A DNA stretch of 64,000 nt from Haliea sp. E1-2-M8. GTDB lineage: Bacteria; Pseudomonadota; Gammaproteobacteria; Pseudomonadales; Halieaceae. Of this stretch, positions 34,419 through 42,422 are shown piece after piece. A program made the translations under genes and the position numbers. The DNA lies in contig NZ_JAUTDR010000003.1 in assembly GCF_030649675.1 (NCBI RefSeq), positions 124,001 to 188,000 on the forward strand, read 5' to 3'. The first letter of the stretch is position 1; every line of letters starts with the position of its first letter. Below the pieces are notes generated by a model that made no database searches, was not told the origin of the DNA, and saw only the letters and a program-made list of their open reading frames with translations.

Positions 34419-35450
34419 TCAGGCTTTGCGCTGGCGGCGCCGGCGCCCCAGCCGGTGCTTGCGTACCAGGCCGCGCAGCTGGTCGTAGCTGAGCCCGAGG
34501 GCGTCGGCTGTGCGGCGCTGGTGATAGCCGTGGTCCGCCAGAGCCTGATGTACCAGACGGCGTTCAATGGCCAGCATACGGGCGGCAAAATCGGTTATTC
34601 CAGGGGTGGCAAGCGCCGCGGTCTCACTCTGCTGCGCTGCTGCGGCACTTTCCGGGCCCGGCGCGGGAGGCTCGGCATAGGGCGAAACAAAGGGGTCCAG
34701 CGCCACCTCGGCCACCGGCCTGCGGGGGTGGGCCCAACGGTGCAGAGAGCGTTCCACCGCGTTTTTCAGCTCCCGGACGTTACCCGGCCAGGGGTGACCC
34801 TGCAGGGCCGCCATGGCCCCGTCGCTGAAGCCGGGGAACAGCTCCCAGCCCAGTTCTGCACTCATCTGAATCGCGAAGTGGTGTGCCAACTCGGGAATGT
34901 CTTCCGGCCGCTGCTGCAGAGCGGGCAAATGGATCACATCAAAACTGAGCCGGTCCAGCAGGTCGGCGCGGAACTCCCCGGCACTGGCCAGGGCCTGCAG
35001 GTCCGCGTTGGTGGCGCCGACCACCCGCACGTCCACCTGCAAGGTCTGCTGACCCCCCAGGCGCTCGAATTCGCCGTACTCGACCAGCCGCAGCAGTTTC
35101 TCCTGCAGGCGCAGGGACATTGTCCCCAACTCGTCGAGGAACAGAGTGCCGCCATCGGCGCGCTCGAAGCGGCCCTGGCGGACCCGGGTCGCGCCGGTAA
35201 AGGCGCCGGGTTCGTGGCCGAACAGCTCCGACTCCAGCAGGGAATCTGCCAGGGCGGCGCAGTTTACCTTGATGAACGGGGCATCCCAGCGCGGGGAGAG
35301 GAAGTGCAGGCGCTCCGCGGCCAGTTCCTTGCCCGTGCCCCTGGCCCCCAGGATCAGCACCGGCCGGTTGATCGCCGCCAGCCGCGACACCTGCTCCAGA
35401 GCTTGGGCGAGGGCGGCTGAGCTGCCGATGATGCTCTCTTGTGGCTTCAT
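34419..35450 (-). CDS. pspF: Psp operon sigma-54 activator PspF
   Basis: A 343-residue AAA+ enhancer-binding protein without a receiver domain, as usual for PspF. Walker A (GARGTGKE) lies near residue 34, the sigma-54-contacting GAFTGA loop is in EPGAFTGAT, and GGTLFLDELGTM is Walker B. A Fis-type helix-turn-helix ends the protein (RRTADALGLSYDQLRGLVRKH split as helix pair). It is divergent from pspABC and its ATG adjoins an activator-type repeat, fitting autorepression. PspA is expected to bind and inhibit it until envelope stress occurs. Confidence 0.93.
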   Translation of the reverse strand: MKPQESIIGSSAALAQALEQVSRLAAINRPVLILGARGTGKELAAERLHFLSPRWDAPFIKVNCAALADSLLESELFGHEPGAFTGATRVRQGRFERADGGTLFLDELGTMSLRLQEKLLRLVEYGEFERLGGQQTLQVDVRVVGATNADLQALASAGEFRADLLDRLSFDVIHLPALQQRPEDIPELAHHFAIQMSAELGWELFPGFSDGAMAALQGHPWPGNVRELKNAVERSLHRWAHPRRPVAEVALDPFVSPYAEPPAPGPESAAAAQQSETAALATPGITDFAARMLAIERRLVHQALADHGYHQRRTADALGLSYDQLRGLVRKHRLGRRRRQRKA

Positions 35451-35452
35451 AA

Positions 35453-35507
35453 GGTAAATATAACCTATGTATAAGGTTTATGAAGCCTATAAAAGGTAAA
35501 TATACCC
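35453..35507. promoter_or_regulatory. Probable PspF binding sites (upstream activator sequence)
   Basis: Two near-identical 13-bp elements, GGTAAATATAACC at 35453-35465 and GGTAAATATACCC at 35495-35507, are spaced 42 bp apart (four helical turns), with a related AAGGTTTATGAAGCCTAT element between them. They lie about 80-130 bases upstream of the sigma-54 promoter and abut the pspF start codon. Confidence 0.6.
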
Positions 35508-35584
35508 TTATAACTTTCCCGCAATGCGGGGCCGAAGCACGTCGCTCAGGGAATAGCGCAATAAATTCAGTGGGTTGCAGTTTC

Positions 35585-35600
35585 TGGCACGAATGCTGAT
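35585..35600 (+). promoter_or_regulatory. Sigma-54 promoter of pspABC
   Basis: TGGCACG at 35585-35591 with GG (35586-35587) ten bases from GA (35598-35599) matches the -24/-12 layout, imperfect at -12 as is the E. coli pspA promoter. Transcription would begin near 35611, giving a leader of about 55 bases before pspA. Confidence 0.65.
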
Positions 35601-35666
35601 AGATATGCCGTGTAGATCGGCAGCTGGCCGTCGTTAACCGGGGCAGGGCCCCAGTGGAGAGGAACC

Positions 35667-36371
35667 ATGGGTATTTTTTCGCGGATGTCGGACATCATTA
35701 ATTCCAACCTCAACGCGCTGCTCGATCAGGCGGAGGATCCCCAGAAGATGATCCGCCTGATCATCCAGGAGATGGAGGACACGCTGGTTGAGGTACGCAG
35801 TTCCTCGGCCCGGGTCTTGGCGGACCGCAAGGCTGCCGCCCGCCGCCTGCAGCAGGTGCAGGCCGACGCCGAGAGTTGGGAGCAGAAAGCGAAGCTCGCC
35901 ATCAGCAAGGGTCGCGAGGACCTGGCGCGGGCGGCGCTGCAGGAAAAGCACGCCATTGAAGACGAGCTGGTTGTAGTGACGGCCGAGCTCACCGCTGCTG
36001 ACGATCACATCGCCCAGCTGAGCACGGAAATCGGCCAGCTGCAGCAGAAGCTGTCCGACGCCAAGTCGCGGCAGCAGGCCCTGCTGATGCGCAGCCAGAC
36101 GGTCGAGTCCCGGATCAAGGTGAAGCGGCAGATGCATCGCGAGGCCCTGGATACCGCCTTCCACCGGTTTGAGCACTTCGAGCGGCGGATGGATAACCTG
36201 GAGAGTCAGCTCGAGCTGCTTGACGTGGGCCGGGAAGTGCCCCCGGACCTGGCCGCGGAAATCGACGCCCTGCAGCAGGACGAGCGCATCAGCGACGAAT
36301 TGCAGCGCCTCAAGGCTGAACTGGAGGCCCGCCAGGGCAGCCGCGAGAGCAGCCGCGAAGGTAACGGCTAG
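35667..36371 (+). CDS. pspA: Phage shock protein A
   Basis: The 234-residue PspA/Vipp1 (ESCRT-III-like) protein is nearly all helical coiled coil after an amphipathic N-terminal helix (MGIFSRMSDIINSNLNALLD). The segment AEDPQKMIRLIIQEMEDTL is family-typical. It binds PspF in resting cells and polymerises on damaged inner membrane under stress. The C-terminal tail (RESSREGNG) is short. Regulation by the sigma-54 promoter upstream is well supported. Confidence 0.96.
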   Translation: MGIFSRMSDIINSNLNALLDQAEDPQKMIRLIIQEMEDTLVEVRSSSARVLADRKAAARRLQQVQADAESWEQKAKLAISKGREDLARAALQEKHAIEDELVVVTAELTAADDHIAQLSTEIGQLQQKLSDAKSRQQALLMRSQTVESRIKVKRQMHREALDTAFHRFEHFERRMDNLESQLELLDVGREVPPDLAAEIDALQQDERISDELQRLKAELEARQGSRESSREGNG

Positions 36372-36424
36372 TGTCGACCACGATGAAGTGGCAGCATGTA
36401 GCCTGACCGCGGACCTGCCTGAGG

Positions 36425-36691
36425 ATGGAAACAATGCAATTCTGGCAATTCATGTTTGTGCCCACGATGGCGTTTTTAGTGATCGTGGCGCCGATCTGGA
36501 TCACGATGCACTACCGCAGCGTCAACCGCTCTTCCCGCAGCCTTAATGAGGAAGACCGGCAGGCTCTGGAGGACCTGCTGGCAACGGTGGACCGGCTGAC
36601 CGAGCGCATCGGCGTCCTGGAAACAATCCTGGATTCGGACCACAGCAACTGGCGCGACCAGACTGAACGTCAGCGGCGCACCAAGGAGTAA
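36425..36691 (+). CDS. pspB: Phage shock protein B
   Basis: An 88-residue protein with one N-terminal membrane helix (about residues 8-28, ending APIWITMHY) and a cytoplasmic coiled coil ending LETILDSDHSNWRD, very similar to the E. coli LESILDAEHPNWRD ending. PspB works with PspC to sense inner membrane stress and release PspF from PspA. It has 14 extra residues at the two ends compared with E. coli. Part of the pspABC transcript. Confidence 0.95.
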   Translation: METMQFWQFMFVPTMAFLVIVAPIWITMHYRSVNRSSRSLNEEDRQALEDLLATVDRLTERIGVLETILDSDHSNWRDQTERQRRTKE

Positions 36692-36695
36692 GATC

Positions 36696-37232
36696 ATGAG
36701 CAAACGTTATCAGCGCGACTATCGTCGCCATAAAGGCCCGGACTGGCGCGGCGGCGAGCGTCGCTTCCGCCGGCAGCGCGTTTCCGGCTGGGGCATGAAT
36801 CTCTACCGCAACACCCGCGCGGGAAAAATCGGCGGCGTCTGTGCCGGGCTTGCGGACTACTTCGATATCGCCCACTGGCTGGTGCGCCTGCTCTGGGTGG
36901 CCGCAATCCTGTTTACCGGGACCCTGGCCCTGTGGGCGTACCTGGGTGCCTGGCTGCTGCTGGCGCCGCGGCCCTCACCGCGGCGCGGCGAGCGGTCGGA
37001 TCTGCCGCCGGACGCCCTCGATCCCGGCCCGGATACCGACGTCGAAATGGAGTACGACGAGCGTCGCCACGACTACCGCCCGCGCAAGGTGTTTCGCTAC
37101 AGCGAGCCCGGCAGCGTTCGCCTGCGCCGCGCCCGGGAGCGGCTGGATGAGGCCTTGCGCAGGGTTGAAGCCATGGAATCCTACGTCACCTCGCGCCAGT
37201 ACGAACTGGATCGGGAGATTTCTCGACTTTAG
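36696..37232 (+). CDS. pspC: Phage shock protein C
   Basis: A 178-residue PspC-domain protein: a basic N-terminal part of about 30 residues, then LYRNTRAGKIGGVCAGLADYF, a hydrophobic hairpin to about residue 92 and a long charged C-terminal segment with a short coiled coil. E. coli PspC is about 119 residues, so this one has longer ends. It starts four bases after pspB. With PspB it signals membrane damage to PspA. No pspD follows. Confidence 0.92.
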   Translation: MSKRYQRDYRRHKGPDWRGGERRFRRQRVSGWGMNLYRNTRAGKIGGVCAGLADYFDIAHWLVRLLWVAAILFTGTLALWAYLGAWLLLAPRPSPRRGERSDLPPDALDPGPDTDVEMEYDERRHDYRPRKVFRYSEPGSVRLRRARERLDEALRRVEAMESYVTSRQYELDREISRL

Positions 37233-37327
37233 TGCAATGACACAAAGGCCGGGGCTTTCCCCCTGCGGGCAGGATGGGCTATGCTCAGTTGCATGAATCT
37301 CTTTATGCAAGACGCTGGGAGTGCCCG

Positions 37328-38155
37328 GTGGGACAAAGACGGGGTAGGACAGTGACGGCCGTCGAAGTTATCGACTACGCAACCAGTGTCCGGCTGGAGC
37401 CGCCTGTTCCGCCGCCCCATGCCTTGCTGGCCCTGACCGAGGCGCACCGGGTCGTAGTGGAGATGTTGTCGCTGCGCCTCAGCCGCAAACTGTTGGACAG
37501 GGCGCCCCACGGCGACGGTCACCCGGTGATGGTGCTGCCGGGGTTTCTGGGCGCCGATGGCTACAATGCGTCTTTTCGCCGCTATTTGACCAGCCTCGGC
37601 TACGCGGTCCATGGCTGGGGGCTGGGCCGCAACCTGGGGCCCCGCGATGGAGTGCTGGAGAGTCTGCAGGCGCGTATCACGTTCCTTTCGGACCGCTACG
37701 GCGGGCCAATTTCCCTGGTCGGGCACAGTCTCGGCGGTATCTTCGCCCGCGAACTGGCGCGGGAATTTCCCGACCGGGTGCGGCAGGTGATTTCCCTGGG
37801 CAGTCCCTTTGGCGAAGGCCGCCTGACCGCATCCTATCCCTCGCGTCTGTTCATGGCGCTCAATCCGATAGAGGAGTTGCCCATTGAGCAGGATCACCTG
37901 CACGAGGCACCGCCGGTGCCCACCACGGCGATCTACTCCCGCGGCGATGGCGTGGTGAACTGGCAGACCACCCTGCAGCGCAACGGCCACCAGCATACCG
38001 AGAGCATCGAGGTGCGCGGCAGCCACTGCGGCATGACCTTCAATCCCACCATCTGGTACCTGGTTGCCGACCGCCTGGCTCTGCCGCTCGGCGGCTGGCG
38101 GCCTTTCGAGCGGCACAGCTGGAACAGCCTGCTGTACCCGGCAATCTCTTCCTGA
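37328..38155 (+). CDS. Alpha/beta hydrolase, lipase-like
   Basis: The protein has about 275 residues and the nucleophile elbow SLVGHSLGGIFAR, a serine hydrolase pattern. MVLPGFLGADGYN is the oxyanion strand region, YSRGDGVVNW carries the likely acid residue and RGSHCGM the His. Several starts are possible: GTG at 37328 has GGGAG six bases upstream and is chosen; the frame is open from 37274. It may cleave lipids or esters. It ends two bases before the convergent FghA gene. Confidence 0.8.
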   Translation: MGQRRGRTVTAVEVIDYATSVRLEPPVPPPHALLALTEAHRVVVEMLSLRLSRKLLDRAPHGDGHPVMVLPGFLGADGYNASFRRYLTSLGYAVHGWGLGRNLGPRDGVLESLQARITFLSDRYGGPISLVGHSLGGIFARELAREFPDRVRQVISLGSPFGEGRLTASYPSRLFMALNPIEELPIEQDHLHEAPPVPTTAIYSRGDGVVNWQTTLQRNGHQHTESIEVRGSHCGMTFNPTIWYLVADRLALPLGGWRPFERHSWNSLLYPAISS

Positions 38156-38156
38156 G

Positions 38157-39005
38157 TCAGCTCTCCGCCAGCATCCTGGCGTGAAATGCCAGGTGCTCGC
38201 CAACAAACGTCGCGATAAAGAAGTAACTGTGATCGTAGCCCGGTTGTCGGCGGATGTGCGCCTTGAAGCCGGTTTCGGCACAGGCCTGCTCCAGTAGCTC
38301 TGTCTTCAGCTGATCTTTGAGGAAGTTGTCCGCCTCGCCCTGGTCTACCAGCATCGGCAAATGTGGCGCACCCGCGCGGATCAGGGCGCAGCTGTCGTAA
38401 GCCTGCCAGGTGTCGCGGTCTGGCCCCAGGTAATTGCCCAGGGCTTTCTCCCCCCAGGGGCACTGGCTGGGGGCGACGATGGGCGAAAAAGCCGACACCG
38501 AGGCGTAGCGCCCCGGGTTGCGCAGCGCCAGCACCAGCGCGCCGTGGCCGCCCATGGAGTGGCCGAAAATGCTGCAGCGCTCCGCCTGCAGCGGGAACTC
38601 CGCGGCCACCAGCGCCGGCAATTCCGCGCTGACGTAGTCGTCCATCCGGTAGTGGCTGCGCCAGGGCGCCTCGGTTGCGTTGACATAGAACCCGGCGCCG
38701 AGGCCGAAGTCCCAGGCACCTTCCGGGTCATCGGGCACGCCCTCGCCGCGGGGGCTGGTGTCGGGGCAGACGATGGCGATGCCGTGGGCCGCCGCATAGC
38801 GCTGGGCGCCCGCCTTCTGCACAAAGTTCTCCTCCGTGCAGGTGAGGCCGGACAGCCAGTACAGCACCGGCACCGGACCCTGCTCGGCCTGGGGTGGCAG
38901 GTAGATGGCTACCTGCATGGTGCAGTCCAGCGCCCCGGAACGGTGGCTGAAGCGCAGCTGGCGGCCACCGAAGCAGCGGTTTTCAGCAATGATTTCCACG
39001 CTCAT
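38157..39005 (-). CDS. fghA: S-formylglutathione hydrolase
   Basis: A 282-residue esterase-D family enzyme that hydrolyses S-formylglutathione to formate and glutathione, the second step of glutathione-dependent formaldehyde removal. YWLSGLTCTEENFVQKAG, FGHSMGGHGAL with the nucleophile Ser and PGYDHSYFFIATF with the His are typical. It lies three bases behind the class III alcohol dehydrogenase gene, its pathway partner. Confidence 0.96.
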   Translation of the reverse strand: MSVEIIAENRCFGGRQLRFSHRSGALDCTMQVAIYLPPQAEQGPVPVLYWLSGLTCTEENFVQKAGAQRYAAAHGIAIVCPDTSPRGEGVPDDPEGAWDFGLGAGFYVNATEAPWRSHYRMDDYVSAELPALVAAEFPLQAERCSIFGHSMGGHGALVLALRNPGRYASVSAFSPIVAPSQCPWGEKALGNYLGPDRDTWQAYDSCALIRAGAPHLPMLVDQGEADNFLKDQLKTELLEQACAETGFKAHIRRQPGYDHSYFFIATFVGEHLAFHARMLAES

Positions 39006-39008
39006 GCC

Positions 39009-40115
39009 TCAGTACACCACGACCGAGCGGATACTCTCGCCGCCGTGCATCAGGTCAAAGCCCTTGTTGATATCCTCCAGCGGCATGGTGTGGGTAATCA
39101 GGTCGTCGATGTTGATCTTGCCGTCCATGTACCAGTCGACAATCGTCGGCACATCGGTGCGGCCGCGGGCGCCGCCGAAGGCGACCCCGTGCCAGGAGCG
39201 GCCGGTGACCAGCTGGAAGGGGCGGGTGGCAATCTCCTTGCCTGCACCCGCCACCCCGATGATATAGGACTCCCCCCAACCCTTGTGGCAGCATTCCAGT
39301 GCCTGGCGCATTACCTCGACATTGCCGATGCATTCGAAGCTGTAGTCGGCGCCACCCTTGGTCAGCTCGACTATGGCCTCGACCACATTGGCCACATTCT
39401 TCGGATTGATGAAATCGGTCATGCCGAACTTGCGACCCAGGGCCTCCCGCTCCGGGTTCAGATCGATACCGATAATCTTGCCGGCGCCGACCAGGCGCGC
39501 GCCCTGGATGACGTTGAGACCGATGCCCCCGAGGCCGAACACCACGACGTTGCTGCCGGGCTCGACCCTAGCCCGGTACACCACGGCGCCGACACCGGTG
39601 GTCACGCCGCAGCCGATATAGCAGATCTTGTCGAACGGCGCATCCTCGCGCACTTTGGCCAGCGCGATTTCCGGCAGCACGGTAAAGTTGGAGAAGGTGG
39701 AGCAACCCATGTAGTGCCGCAGGGGCTTGCCGTCCAGGGAGAAGCGGCTGCTGCCGTCGGGCATCACACCCTGGCCCTGGGTTTCGCGAATGGCCTGGCA
39801 CAGGTTGGTCTTCGGGTTCAGGCAGAAATTGCACTCCCGGCATTCGGGGGTGTATAGCGGAATGACGTGGTCACCCGGCTGCAGCGATTTCACCCCGGCC
39901 CCTACCTCGCGCACGATGCCCGCGCCCTCGTGGCCGAGGATGGCGGGGAAGGCGCCCTCCGGATCGTCGCCCGAGAGGGTGAAGGCATCCGTGTGACAGA
40001 TACCGGTGGCCATGACTTCCACCAGCACTTCACCGGCGCGGGGTCCTTCCAGGTCGACGTCGACCACTTCCAGCGGTTGGCCGGCCCCGAAGGCGACGGC
40101 GGCACGAGTTTTCAT
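39009..40115 (-). CDS. frmA: S-(hydroxymethyl)glutathione dehydrogenase / class III alcohol dehydrogenase
   Basis: A 368-residue zinc enzyme that oxidises the formaldehyde-glutathione adduct with NAD. The catalytic zinc region ([24 protein letters not shown]) and the four structural Cys ([16 protein letters not shown]) are complete, and [13 protein letters not shown] is the NAD site. It forms an operon with fghA. No FrmR repressor gene is visible next to it, so regulation is not evident. Confidence 0.97.
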   Translation of the reverse strand: MKTRAAVAFGAGQPLEVVDVDLEGPRAGEVLVEVMATGICHTDAFTLSGDDPEGAFPAILGHEGAGIVREVGAGVKSLQPGDHVIPLYTPECRECNFCLNPKTNLCQAIRETQGQGVMPDGSSRFSLDGKPLRHYMGCSTFSNFTVLPEIALAKVREDAPFDKICYIGCGVTTGVGAVVYRARVEPGSNVVVFGLGGIGLNVIQGARLVGAGKIIGIDLNPEREALGRKFGMTDFINPKNVANVVEAIVELTKGGADYSFECIGNVEVMRQALECCHKGWGESYIIGVAGAGKEIATRPFQLVTGRSWHGVAFGGARGRTDVPTIVDWYMDGKINIDDLITHTMPLEDINKGFDLMHGGESIRSVVVY

Positions 40116-40251
40116 TGGCTAACTCCTTGCAGAATGGCAACAGGTGTAACGGCAACCATGGTAAGGCCCCGTTCCGGGCGGGACAAGCGCGGGCTTTTGC
40201 ATTAGGCTGGCGCCGGCGTGAATCACAGTTTGCAGGAAGCAGAGACACCCG

Positions 40252-41075
40252 ATGCAGGAACGACTGGAATCTTTCGGCGGCAGCGGTGAGCCGCTGGTGT
40301 TTGCCCATGCCAATGGTTACCCCCCGGGTAGCTACCGGCGCCTGCTCGCGCACCTGGCCGAACAGTACGCTGTTACCGGCTATCGGCACCGCCCCCTGTG
40401 GTCGCGGGAACCGGTGCCCGCGCGCGCCGACTGGCACCAGTTTGCCAACGACCTGATCCAGACCTGGAGCGCGGCGCCGGCGAACCGGTGTGGATGATGG
40501 GCCACTCCCTGGGCGGCGTCGTTGCCATGCTGGCGGCGCTGAAGCGGCCGCAGCTGTTTCGCGGCCTGATCCTGCTGGATCCCGTTTTTGTCAAAACCCG
40601 GCTGGCTCTGGGTCTCAACCTGACACCGCGCTCCCGGTTGCCGAAAATTCCCATGGTGCGGCGGGCGCTGAACCGCCCGGACCGTTTTCCCGACCCCCAG
40701 ACTGCGTTCGAGTTTCACCGCGGCAAGCGCGCTTTCAACGCCTTCGATGACGAGGTGCTGTGGGACTACATACGCGCGGGCTTGAAGCCGGGCAAGGGTG
40801 GCGCCTGGGAGTTGGCGTATTCCGGTGGCTGGGAGGCCGCGGTGTACTCTTCCCTGCCGCTGGTTTGGCCCAGGTTGCTGCGCCTGAAGGTGCCGACCCT
40901 CGGCATTGGCGGCGAAAGTTCTGACATTTTGTCGCCGGCGGCCCTGCGGCGCTGGGCCCGGCTGCAGCCTGAGGCGGAGCTGCACAGCGTACCCGGCGGC
41001 CACCTTTTCCCGCTGGAACAGCCGGACCAGACCGCGGCACTGGTGCTGGATTTCCTGGGACGCCAGCCTCACTGA
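40252..41075 (+). pseudogene. Frameshifted alpha/beta hydrolase
   Basis: The N-terminal half (MQERLESFGGSGEPLVFAHANG...) is encoded from 40252, but that frame stops at 40497. The nucleophile elbow WMMGHSLGGVVAML and the rest, including GGHLFPLEQP with the His, are encoded one frame away and run to 41075. Joining after WSAAP to GEPVW near 40477-40481 rebuilds a normal hydrolase of about 274 residues, which needs one lost base in a GC-rich run. Either a recent pseudogene or a sequencing error. The end overlaps the next start (TGATG). Confidence 0.8.
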
Positions 41076-42304
41076 TGCTGCACCGGATCTGGCTGGGTTT
41101 CTTCCTCATTGCTTTTGCCAGCGCTTTGTTCCAGTGGCTGGTGGCCGGCGACGCCGAGGTTTTCCAGCGCATGGTGGCCAGCCTGTTCGATATGGCGGGC
41201 CTGGCGGTGCAACTGGCGATCGGCCTGATCGGCCTGATGGCCCTCTGGCTGGGGGTGGTGGCTATCGGCGAAGCCTCCGGGCTGGTGGACAAACTGGCGC
41301 GCCTGCTGTCGCCACTGTTTGTGCGCCTGATGCCGGATGTGCCGCGAGGGCACCCGGCGATTTCCTCCATGACCCTGAATCTGTCCGCCAATGTACTCGG
41401 CCTGGACAATGCCGCTACGCCACTGGGCATCAAGGCGATGAAAGACCTGCAGGAACTGAATCCGAACCCCACGGTGGCGAGTAACGCCCAGATCCTGTTC
41501 CTGGTGCTGAATACCTCGTCGGTGACCCTGTTTCCGGTCACGGTGCTGCTGTACCGGGCGCAGATGGGCGCGCCGGATCCGGCGGCGGTGTTCATCCCCA
41601 TTCTGATCGCGACCAGTTGTTCCACCCTGGCGGGCTTGCTGGTGACCGCCTGGGTGCAACGCATCAATCTTCGTGACACAGTAGTGCTGGCCTGCCTGGG
41701 GGGCGGCTTTGCCCTGCTGCTGGCGCTGGTGGGCTGGTTTTCCACCCTGACTGCCAGCGAGTTGCAGCGGCAGTCCAGCCTGCTCAGCAATCTGCTGATT
41801 ATCAGCCTCATTATCCTGTTTCTGGTGGTGGCCCACCGGCGTGCGGTCAACGTTTACGAGACCTTTATCGAGGGCGCGAAGCAGGGCTTCGAGACGGCCA
41901 TCGGCATCATTCCCTACCTGCTTGCCATGCTGGTGGCAATCGGCGTGTTTCGCGCCAGCGGCGCCCTGGAGCTGGTGCTGGAGGTGCTGCGCGCCGGGGT
42001 CGGGGGGCTGGGTTTTGATACCCGCTGGGTGGAGGCCATGCCGACGGCGCTGATGAAGCCGCTGTCGGGGTCGGGCGCGCGGGCGATGATGATCGACACC
42101 ATGAATACCTATGGCGTGGACTCGTTCCAGGGGCGGCTGGCGGCAACCATGCAGGGCTCTACGGAGACCACCTTCTACACCCTGGCGGTCTACTTTGGCG
42201 CGGTGGGCATACGCCACGCGCGCCACGCCCTGGCCTGTGGGCTGGTGGCGGATGCAGCCGGCATCACCGCGGCCATCGTCGTGGCCTACTGGTTTTACAC
42301 CTGA
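41075..42304 (+). CDS. SpmA/SpmB-like fused nucleoside-recognition membrane protein
   Basis: The 409-residue inner membrane protein fuses the two halves known in Bacillus as SpmA and SpmB. GHPAISSMTLNLSANVLGLDNAATPLGIKAM is the SpmA hallmark (listed here as a region, with NLSANVLGLDNAATPLG the core), and the second half has FIEGAKQGFETAIGIIPYLLAM and SGSGARAMM typical of SpmB. About ten membrane helices are expected. In non-sporulating bacteria the role is unknown. It starts in overlap with the broken hydrolase. Confidence 0.88.
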   Translation: MLHRIWLGFFLIAFASALFQWLVAGDAEVFQRMVASLFDMAGLAVQLAIGLIGLMALWLGVVAIGEASGLVDKLARLLSPLFVRLMPDVPRGHPAISSMTLNLSANVLGLDNAATPLGIKAMKDLQELNPNPTVASNAQILFLVLNTSSVTLFPVTVLLYRAQMGAPDPAAVFIPILIATSCSTLAGLLVTAWVQRINLRDTVVLACLGGGFALLLALVGWFSTLTASELQRQSSLLSNLLIISLIILFLVVAHRRAVNVYETFIEGAKQGFETAIGIIPYLLAMLVAIGVFRASGALELVLEVLRAGVGGLGFDTRWVEAMPTALMKPLSGSGARAMMIDTMNTYGVDSFQGRLAATMQGSTETTFYTLAVYFGAVGIRHARHALACGLVADAAGITAAIVVAYWFYT

Positions 42305-42308
42305 GTCG

Positions 42309-42326
42309 TTGTCATAAAACTTTCAT
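42309..42326 (+). promoter_or_regulatory. Pho box upstream of ppk1
   Basis: Two direct repeats, TTGTCAT (42309-42315) and CTTTCAT (42320-42326), are 11 bp apart and separated by AAAA, matching the PhoB site pattern CTGTCAT-A/T-rich-CTGTCAT. It is the only such match noticed in the window and lies directly before a polyphosphate kinase gene. A good -10 at the expected distance was not seen. Confidence 0.6.
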
Positions 42327-42422
42327 ATAGCGGGTGGTCGAAACCGGGTGAACGGCGCCCCCGGGCACGCTAGACTGCGTGGTCCTTTGTTTACGAGGCT
42401 GCCCTGGGGCAGAGAACCCGCC

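Noticed and set aside
38361-39857. 498-codon open frame on the plus strand
   Set aside because: It lies antisense to fghA and frmA, both clear genes; shadow frame.
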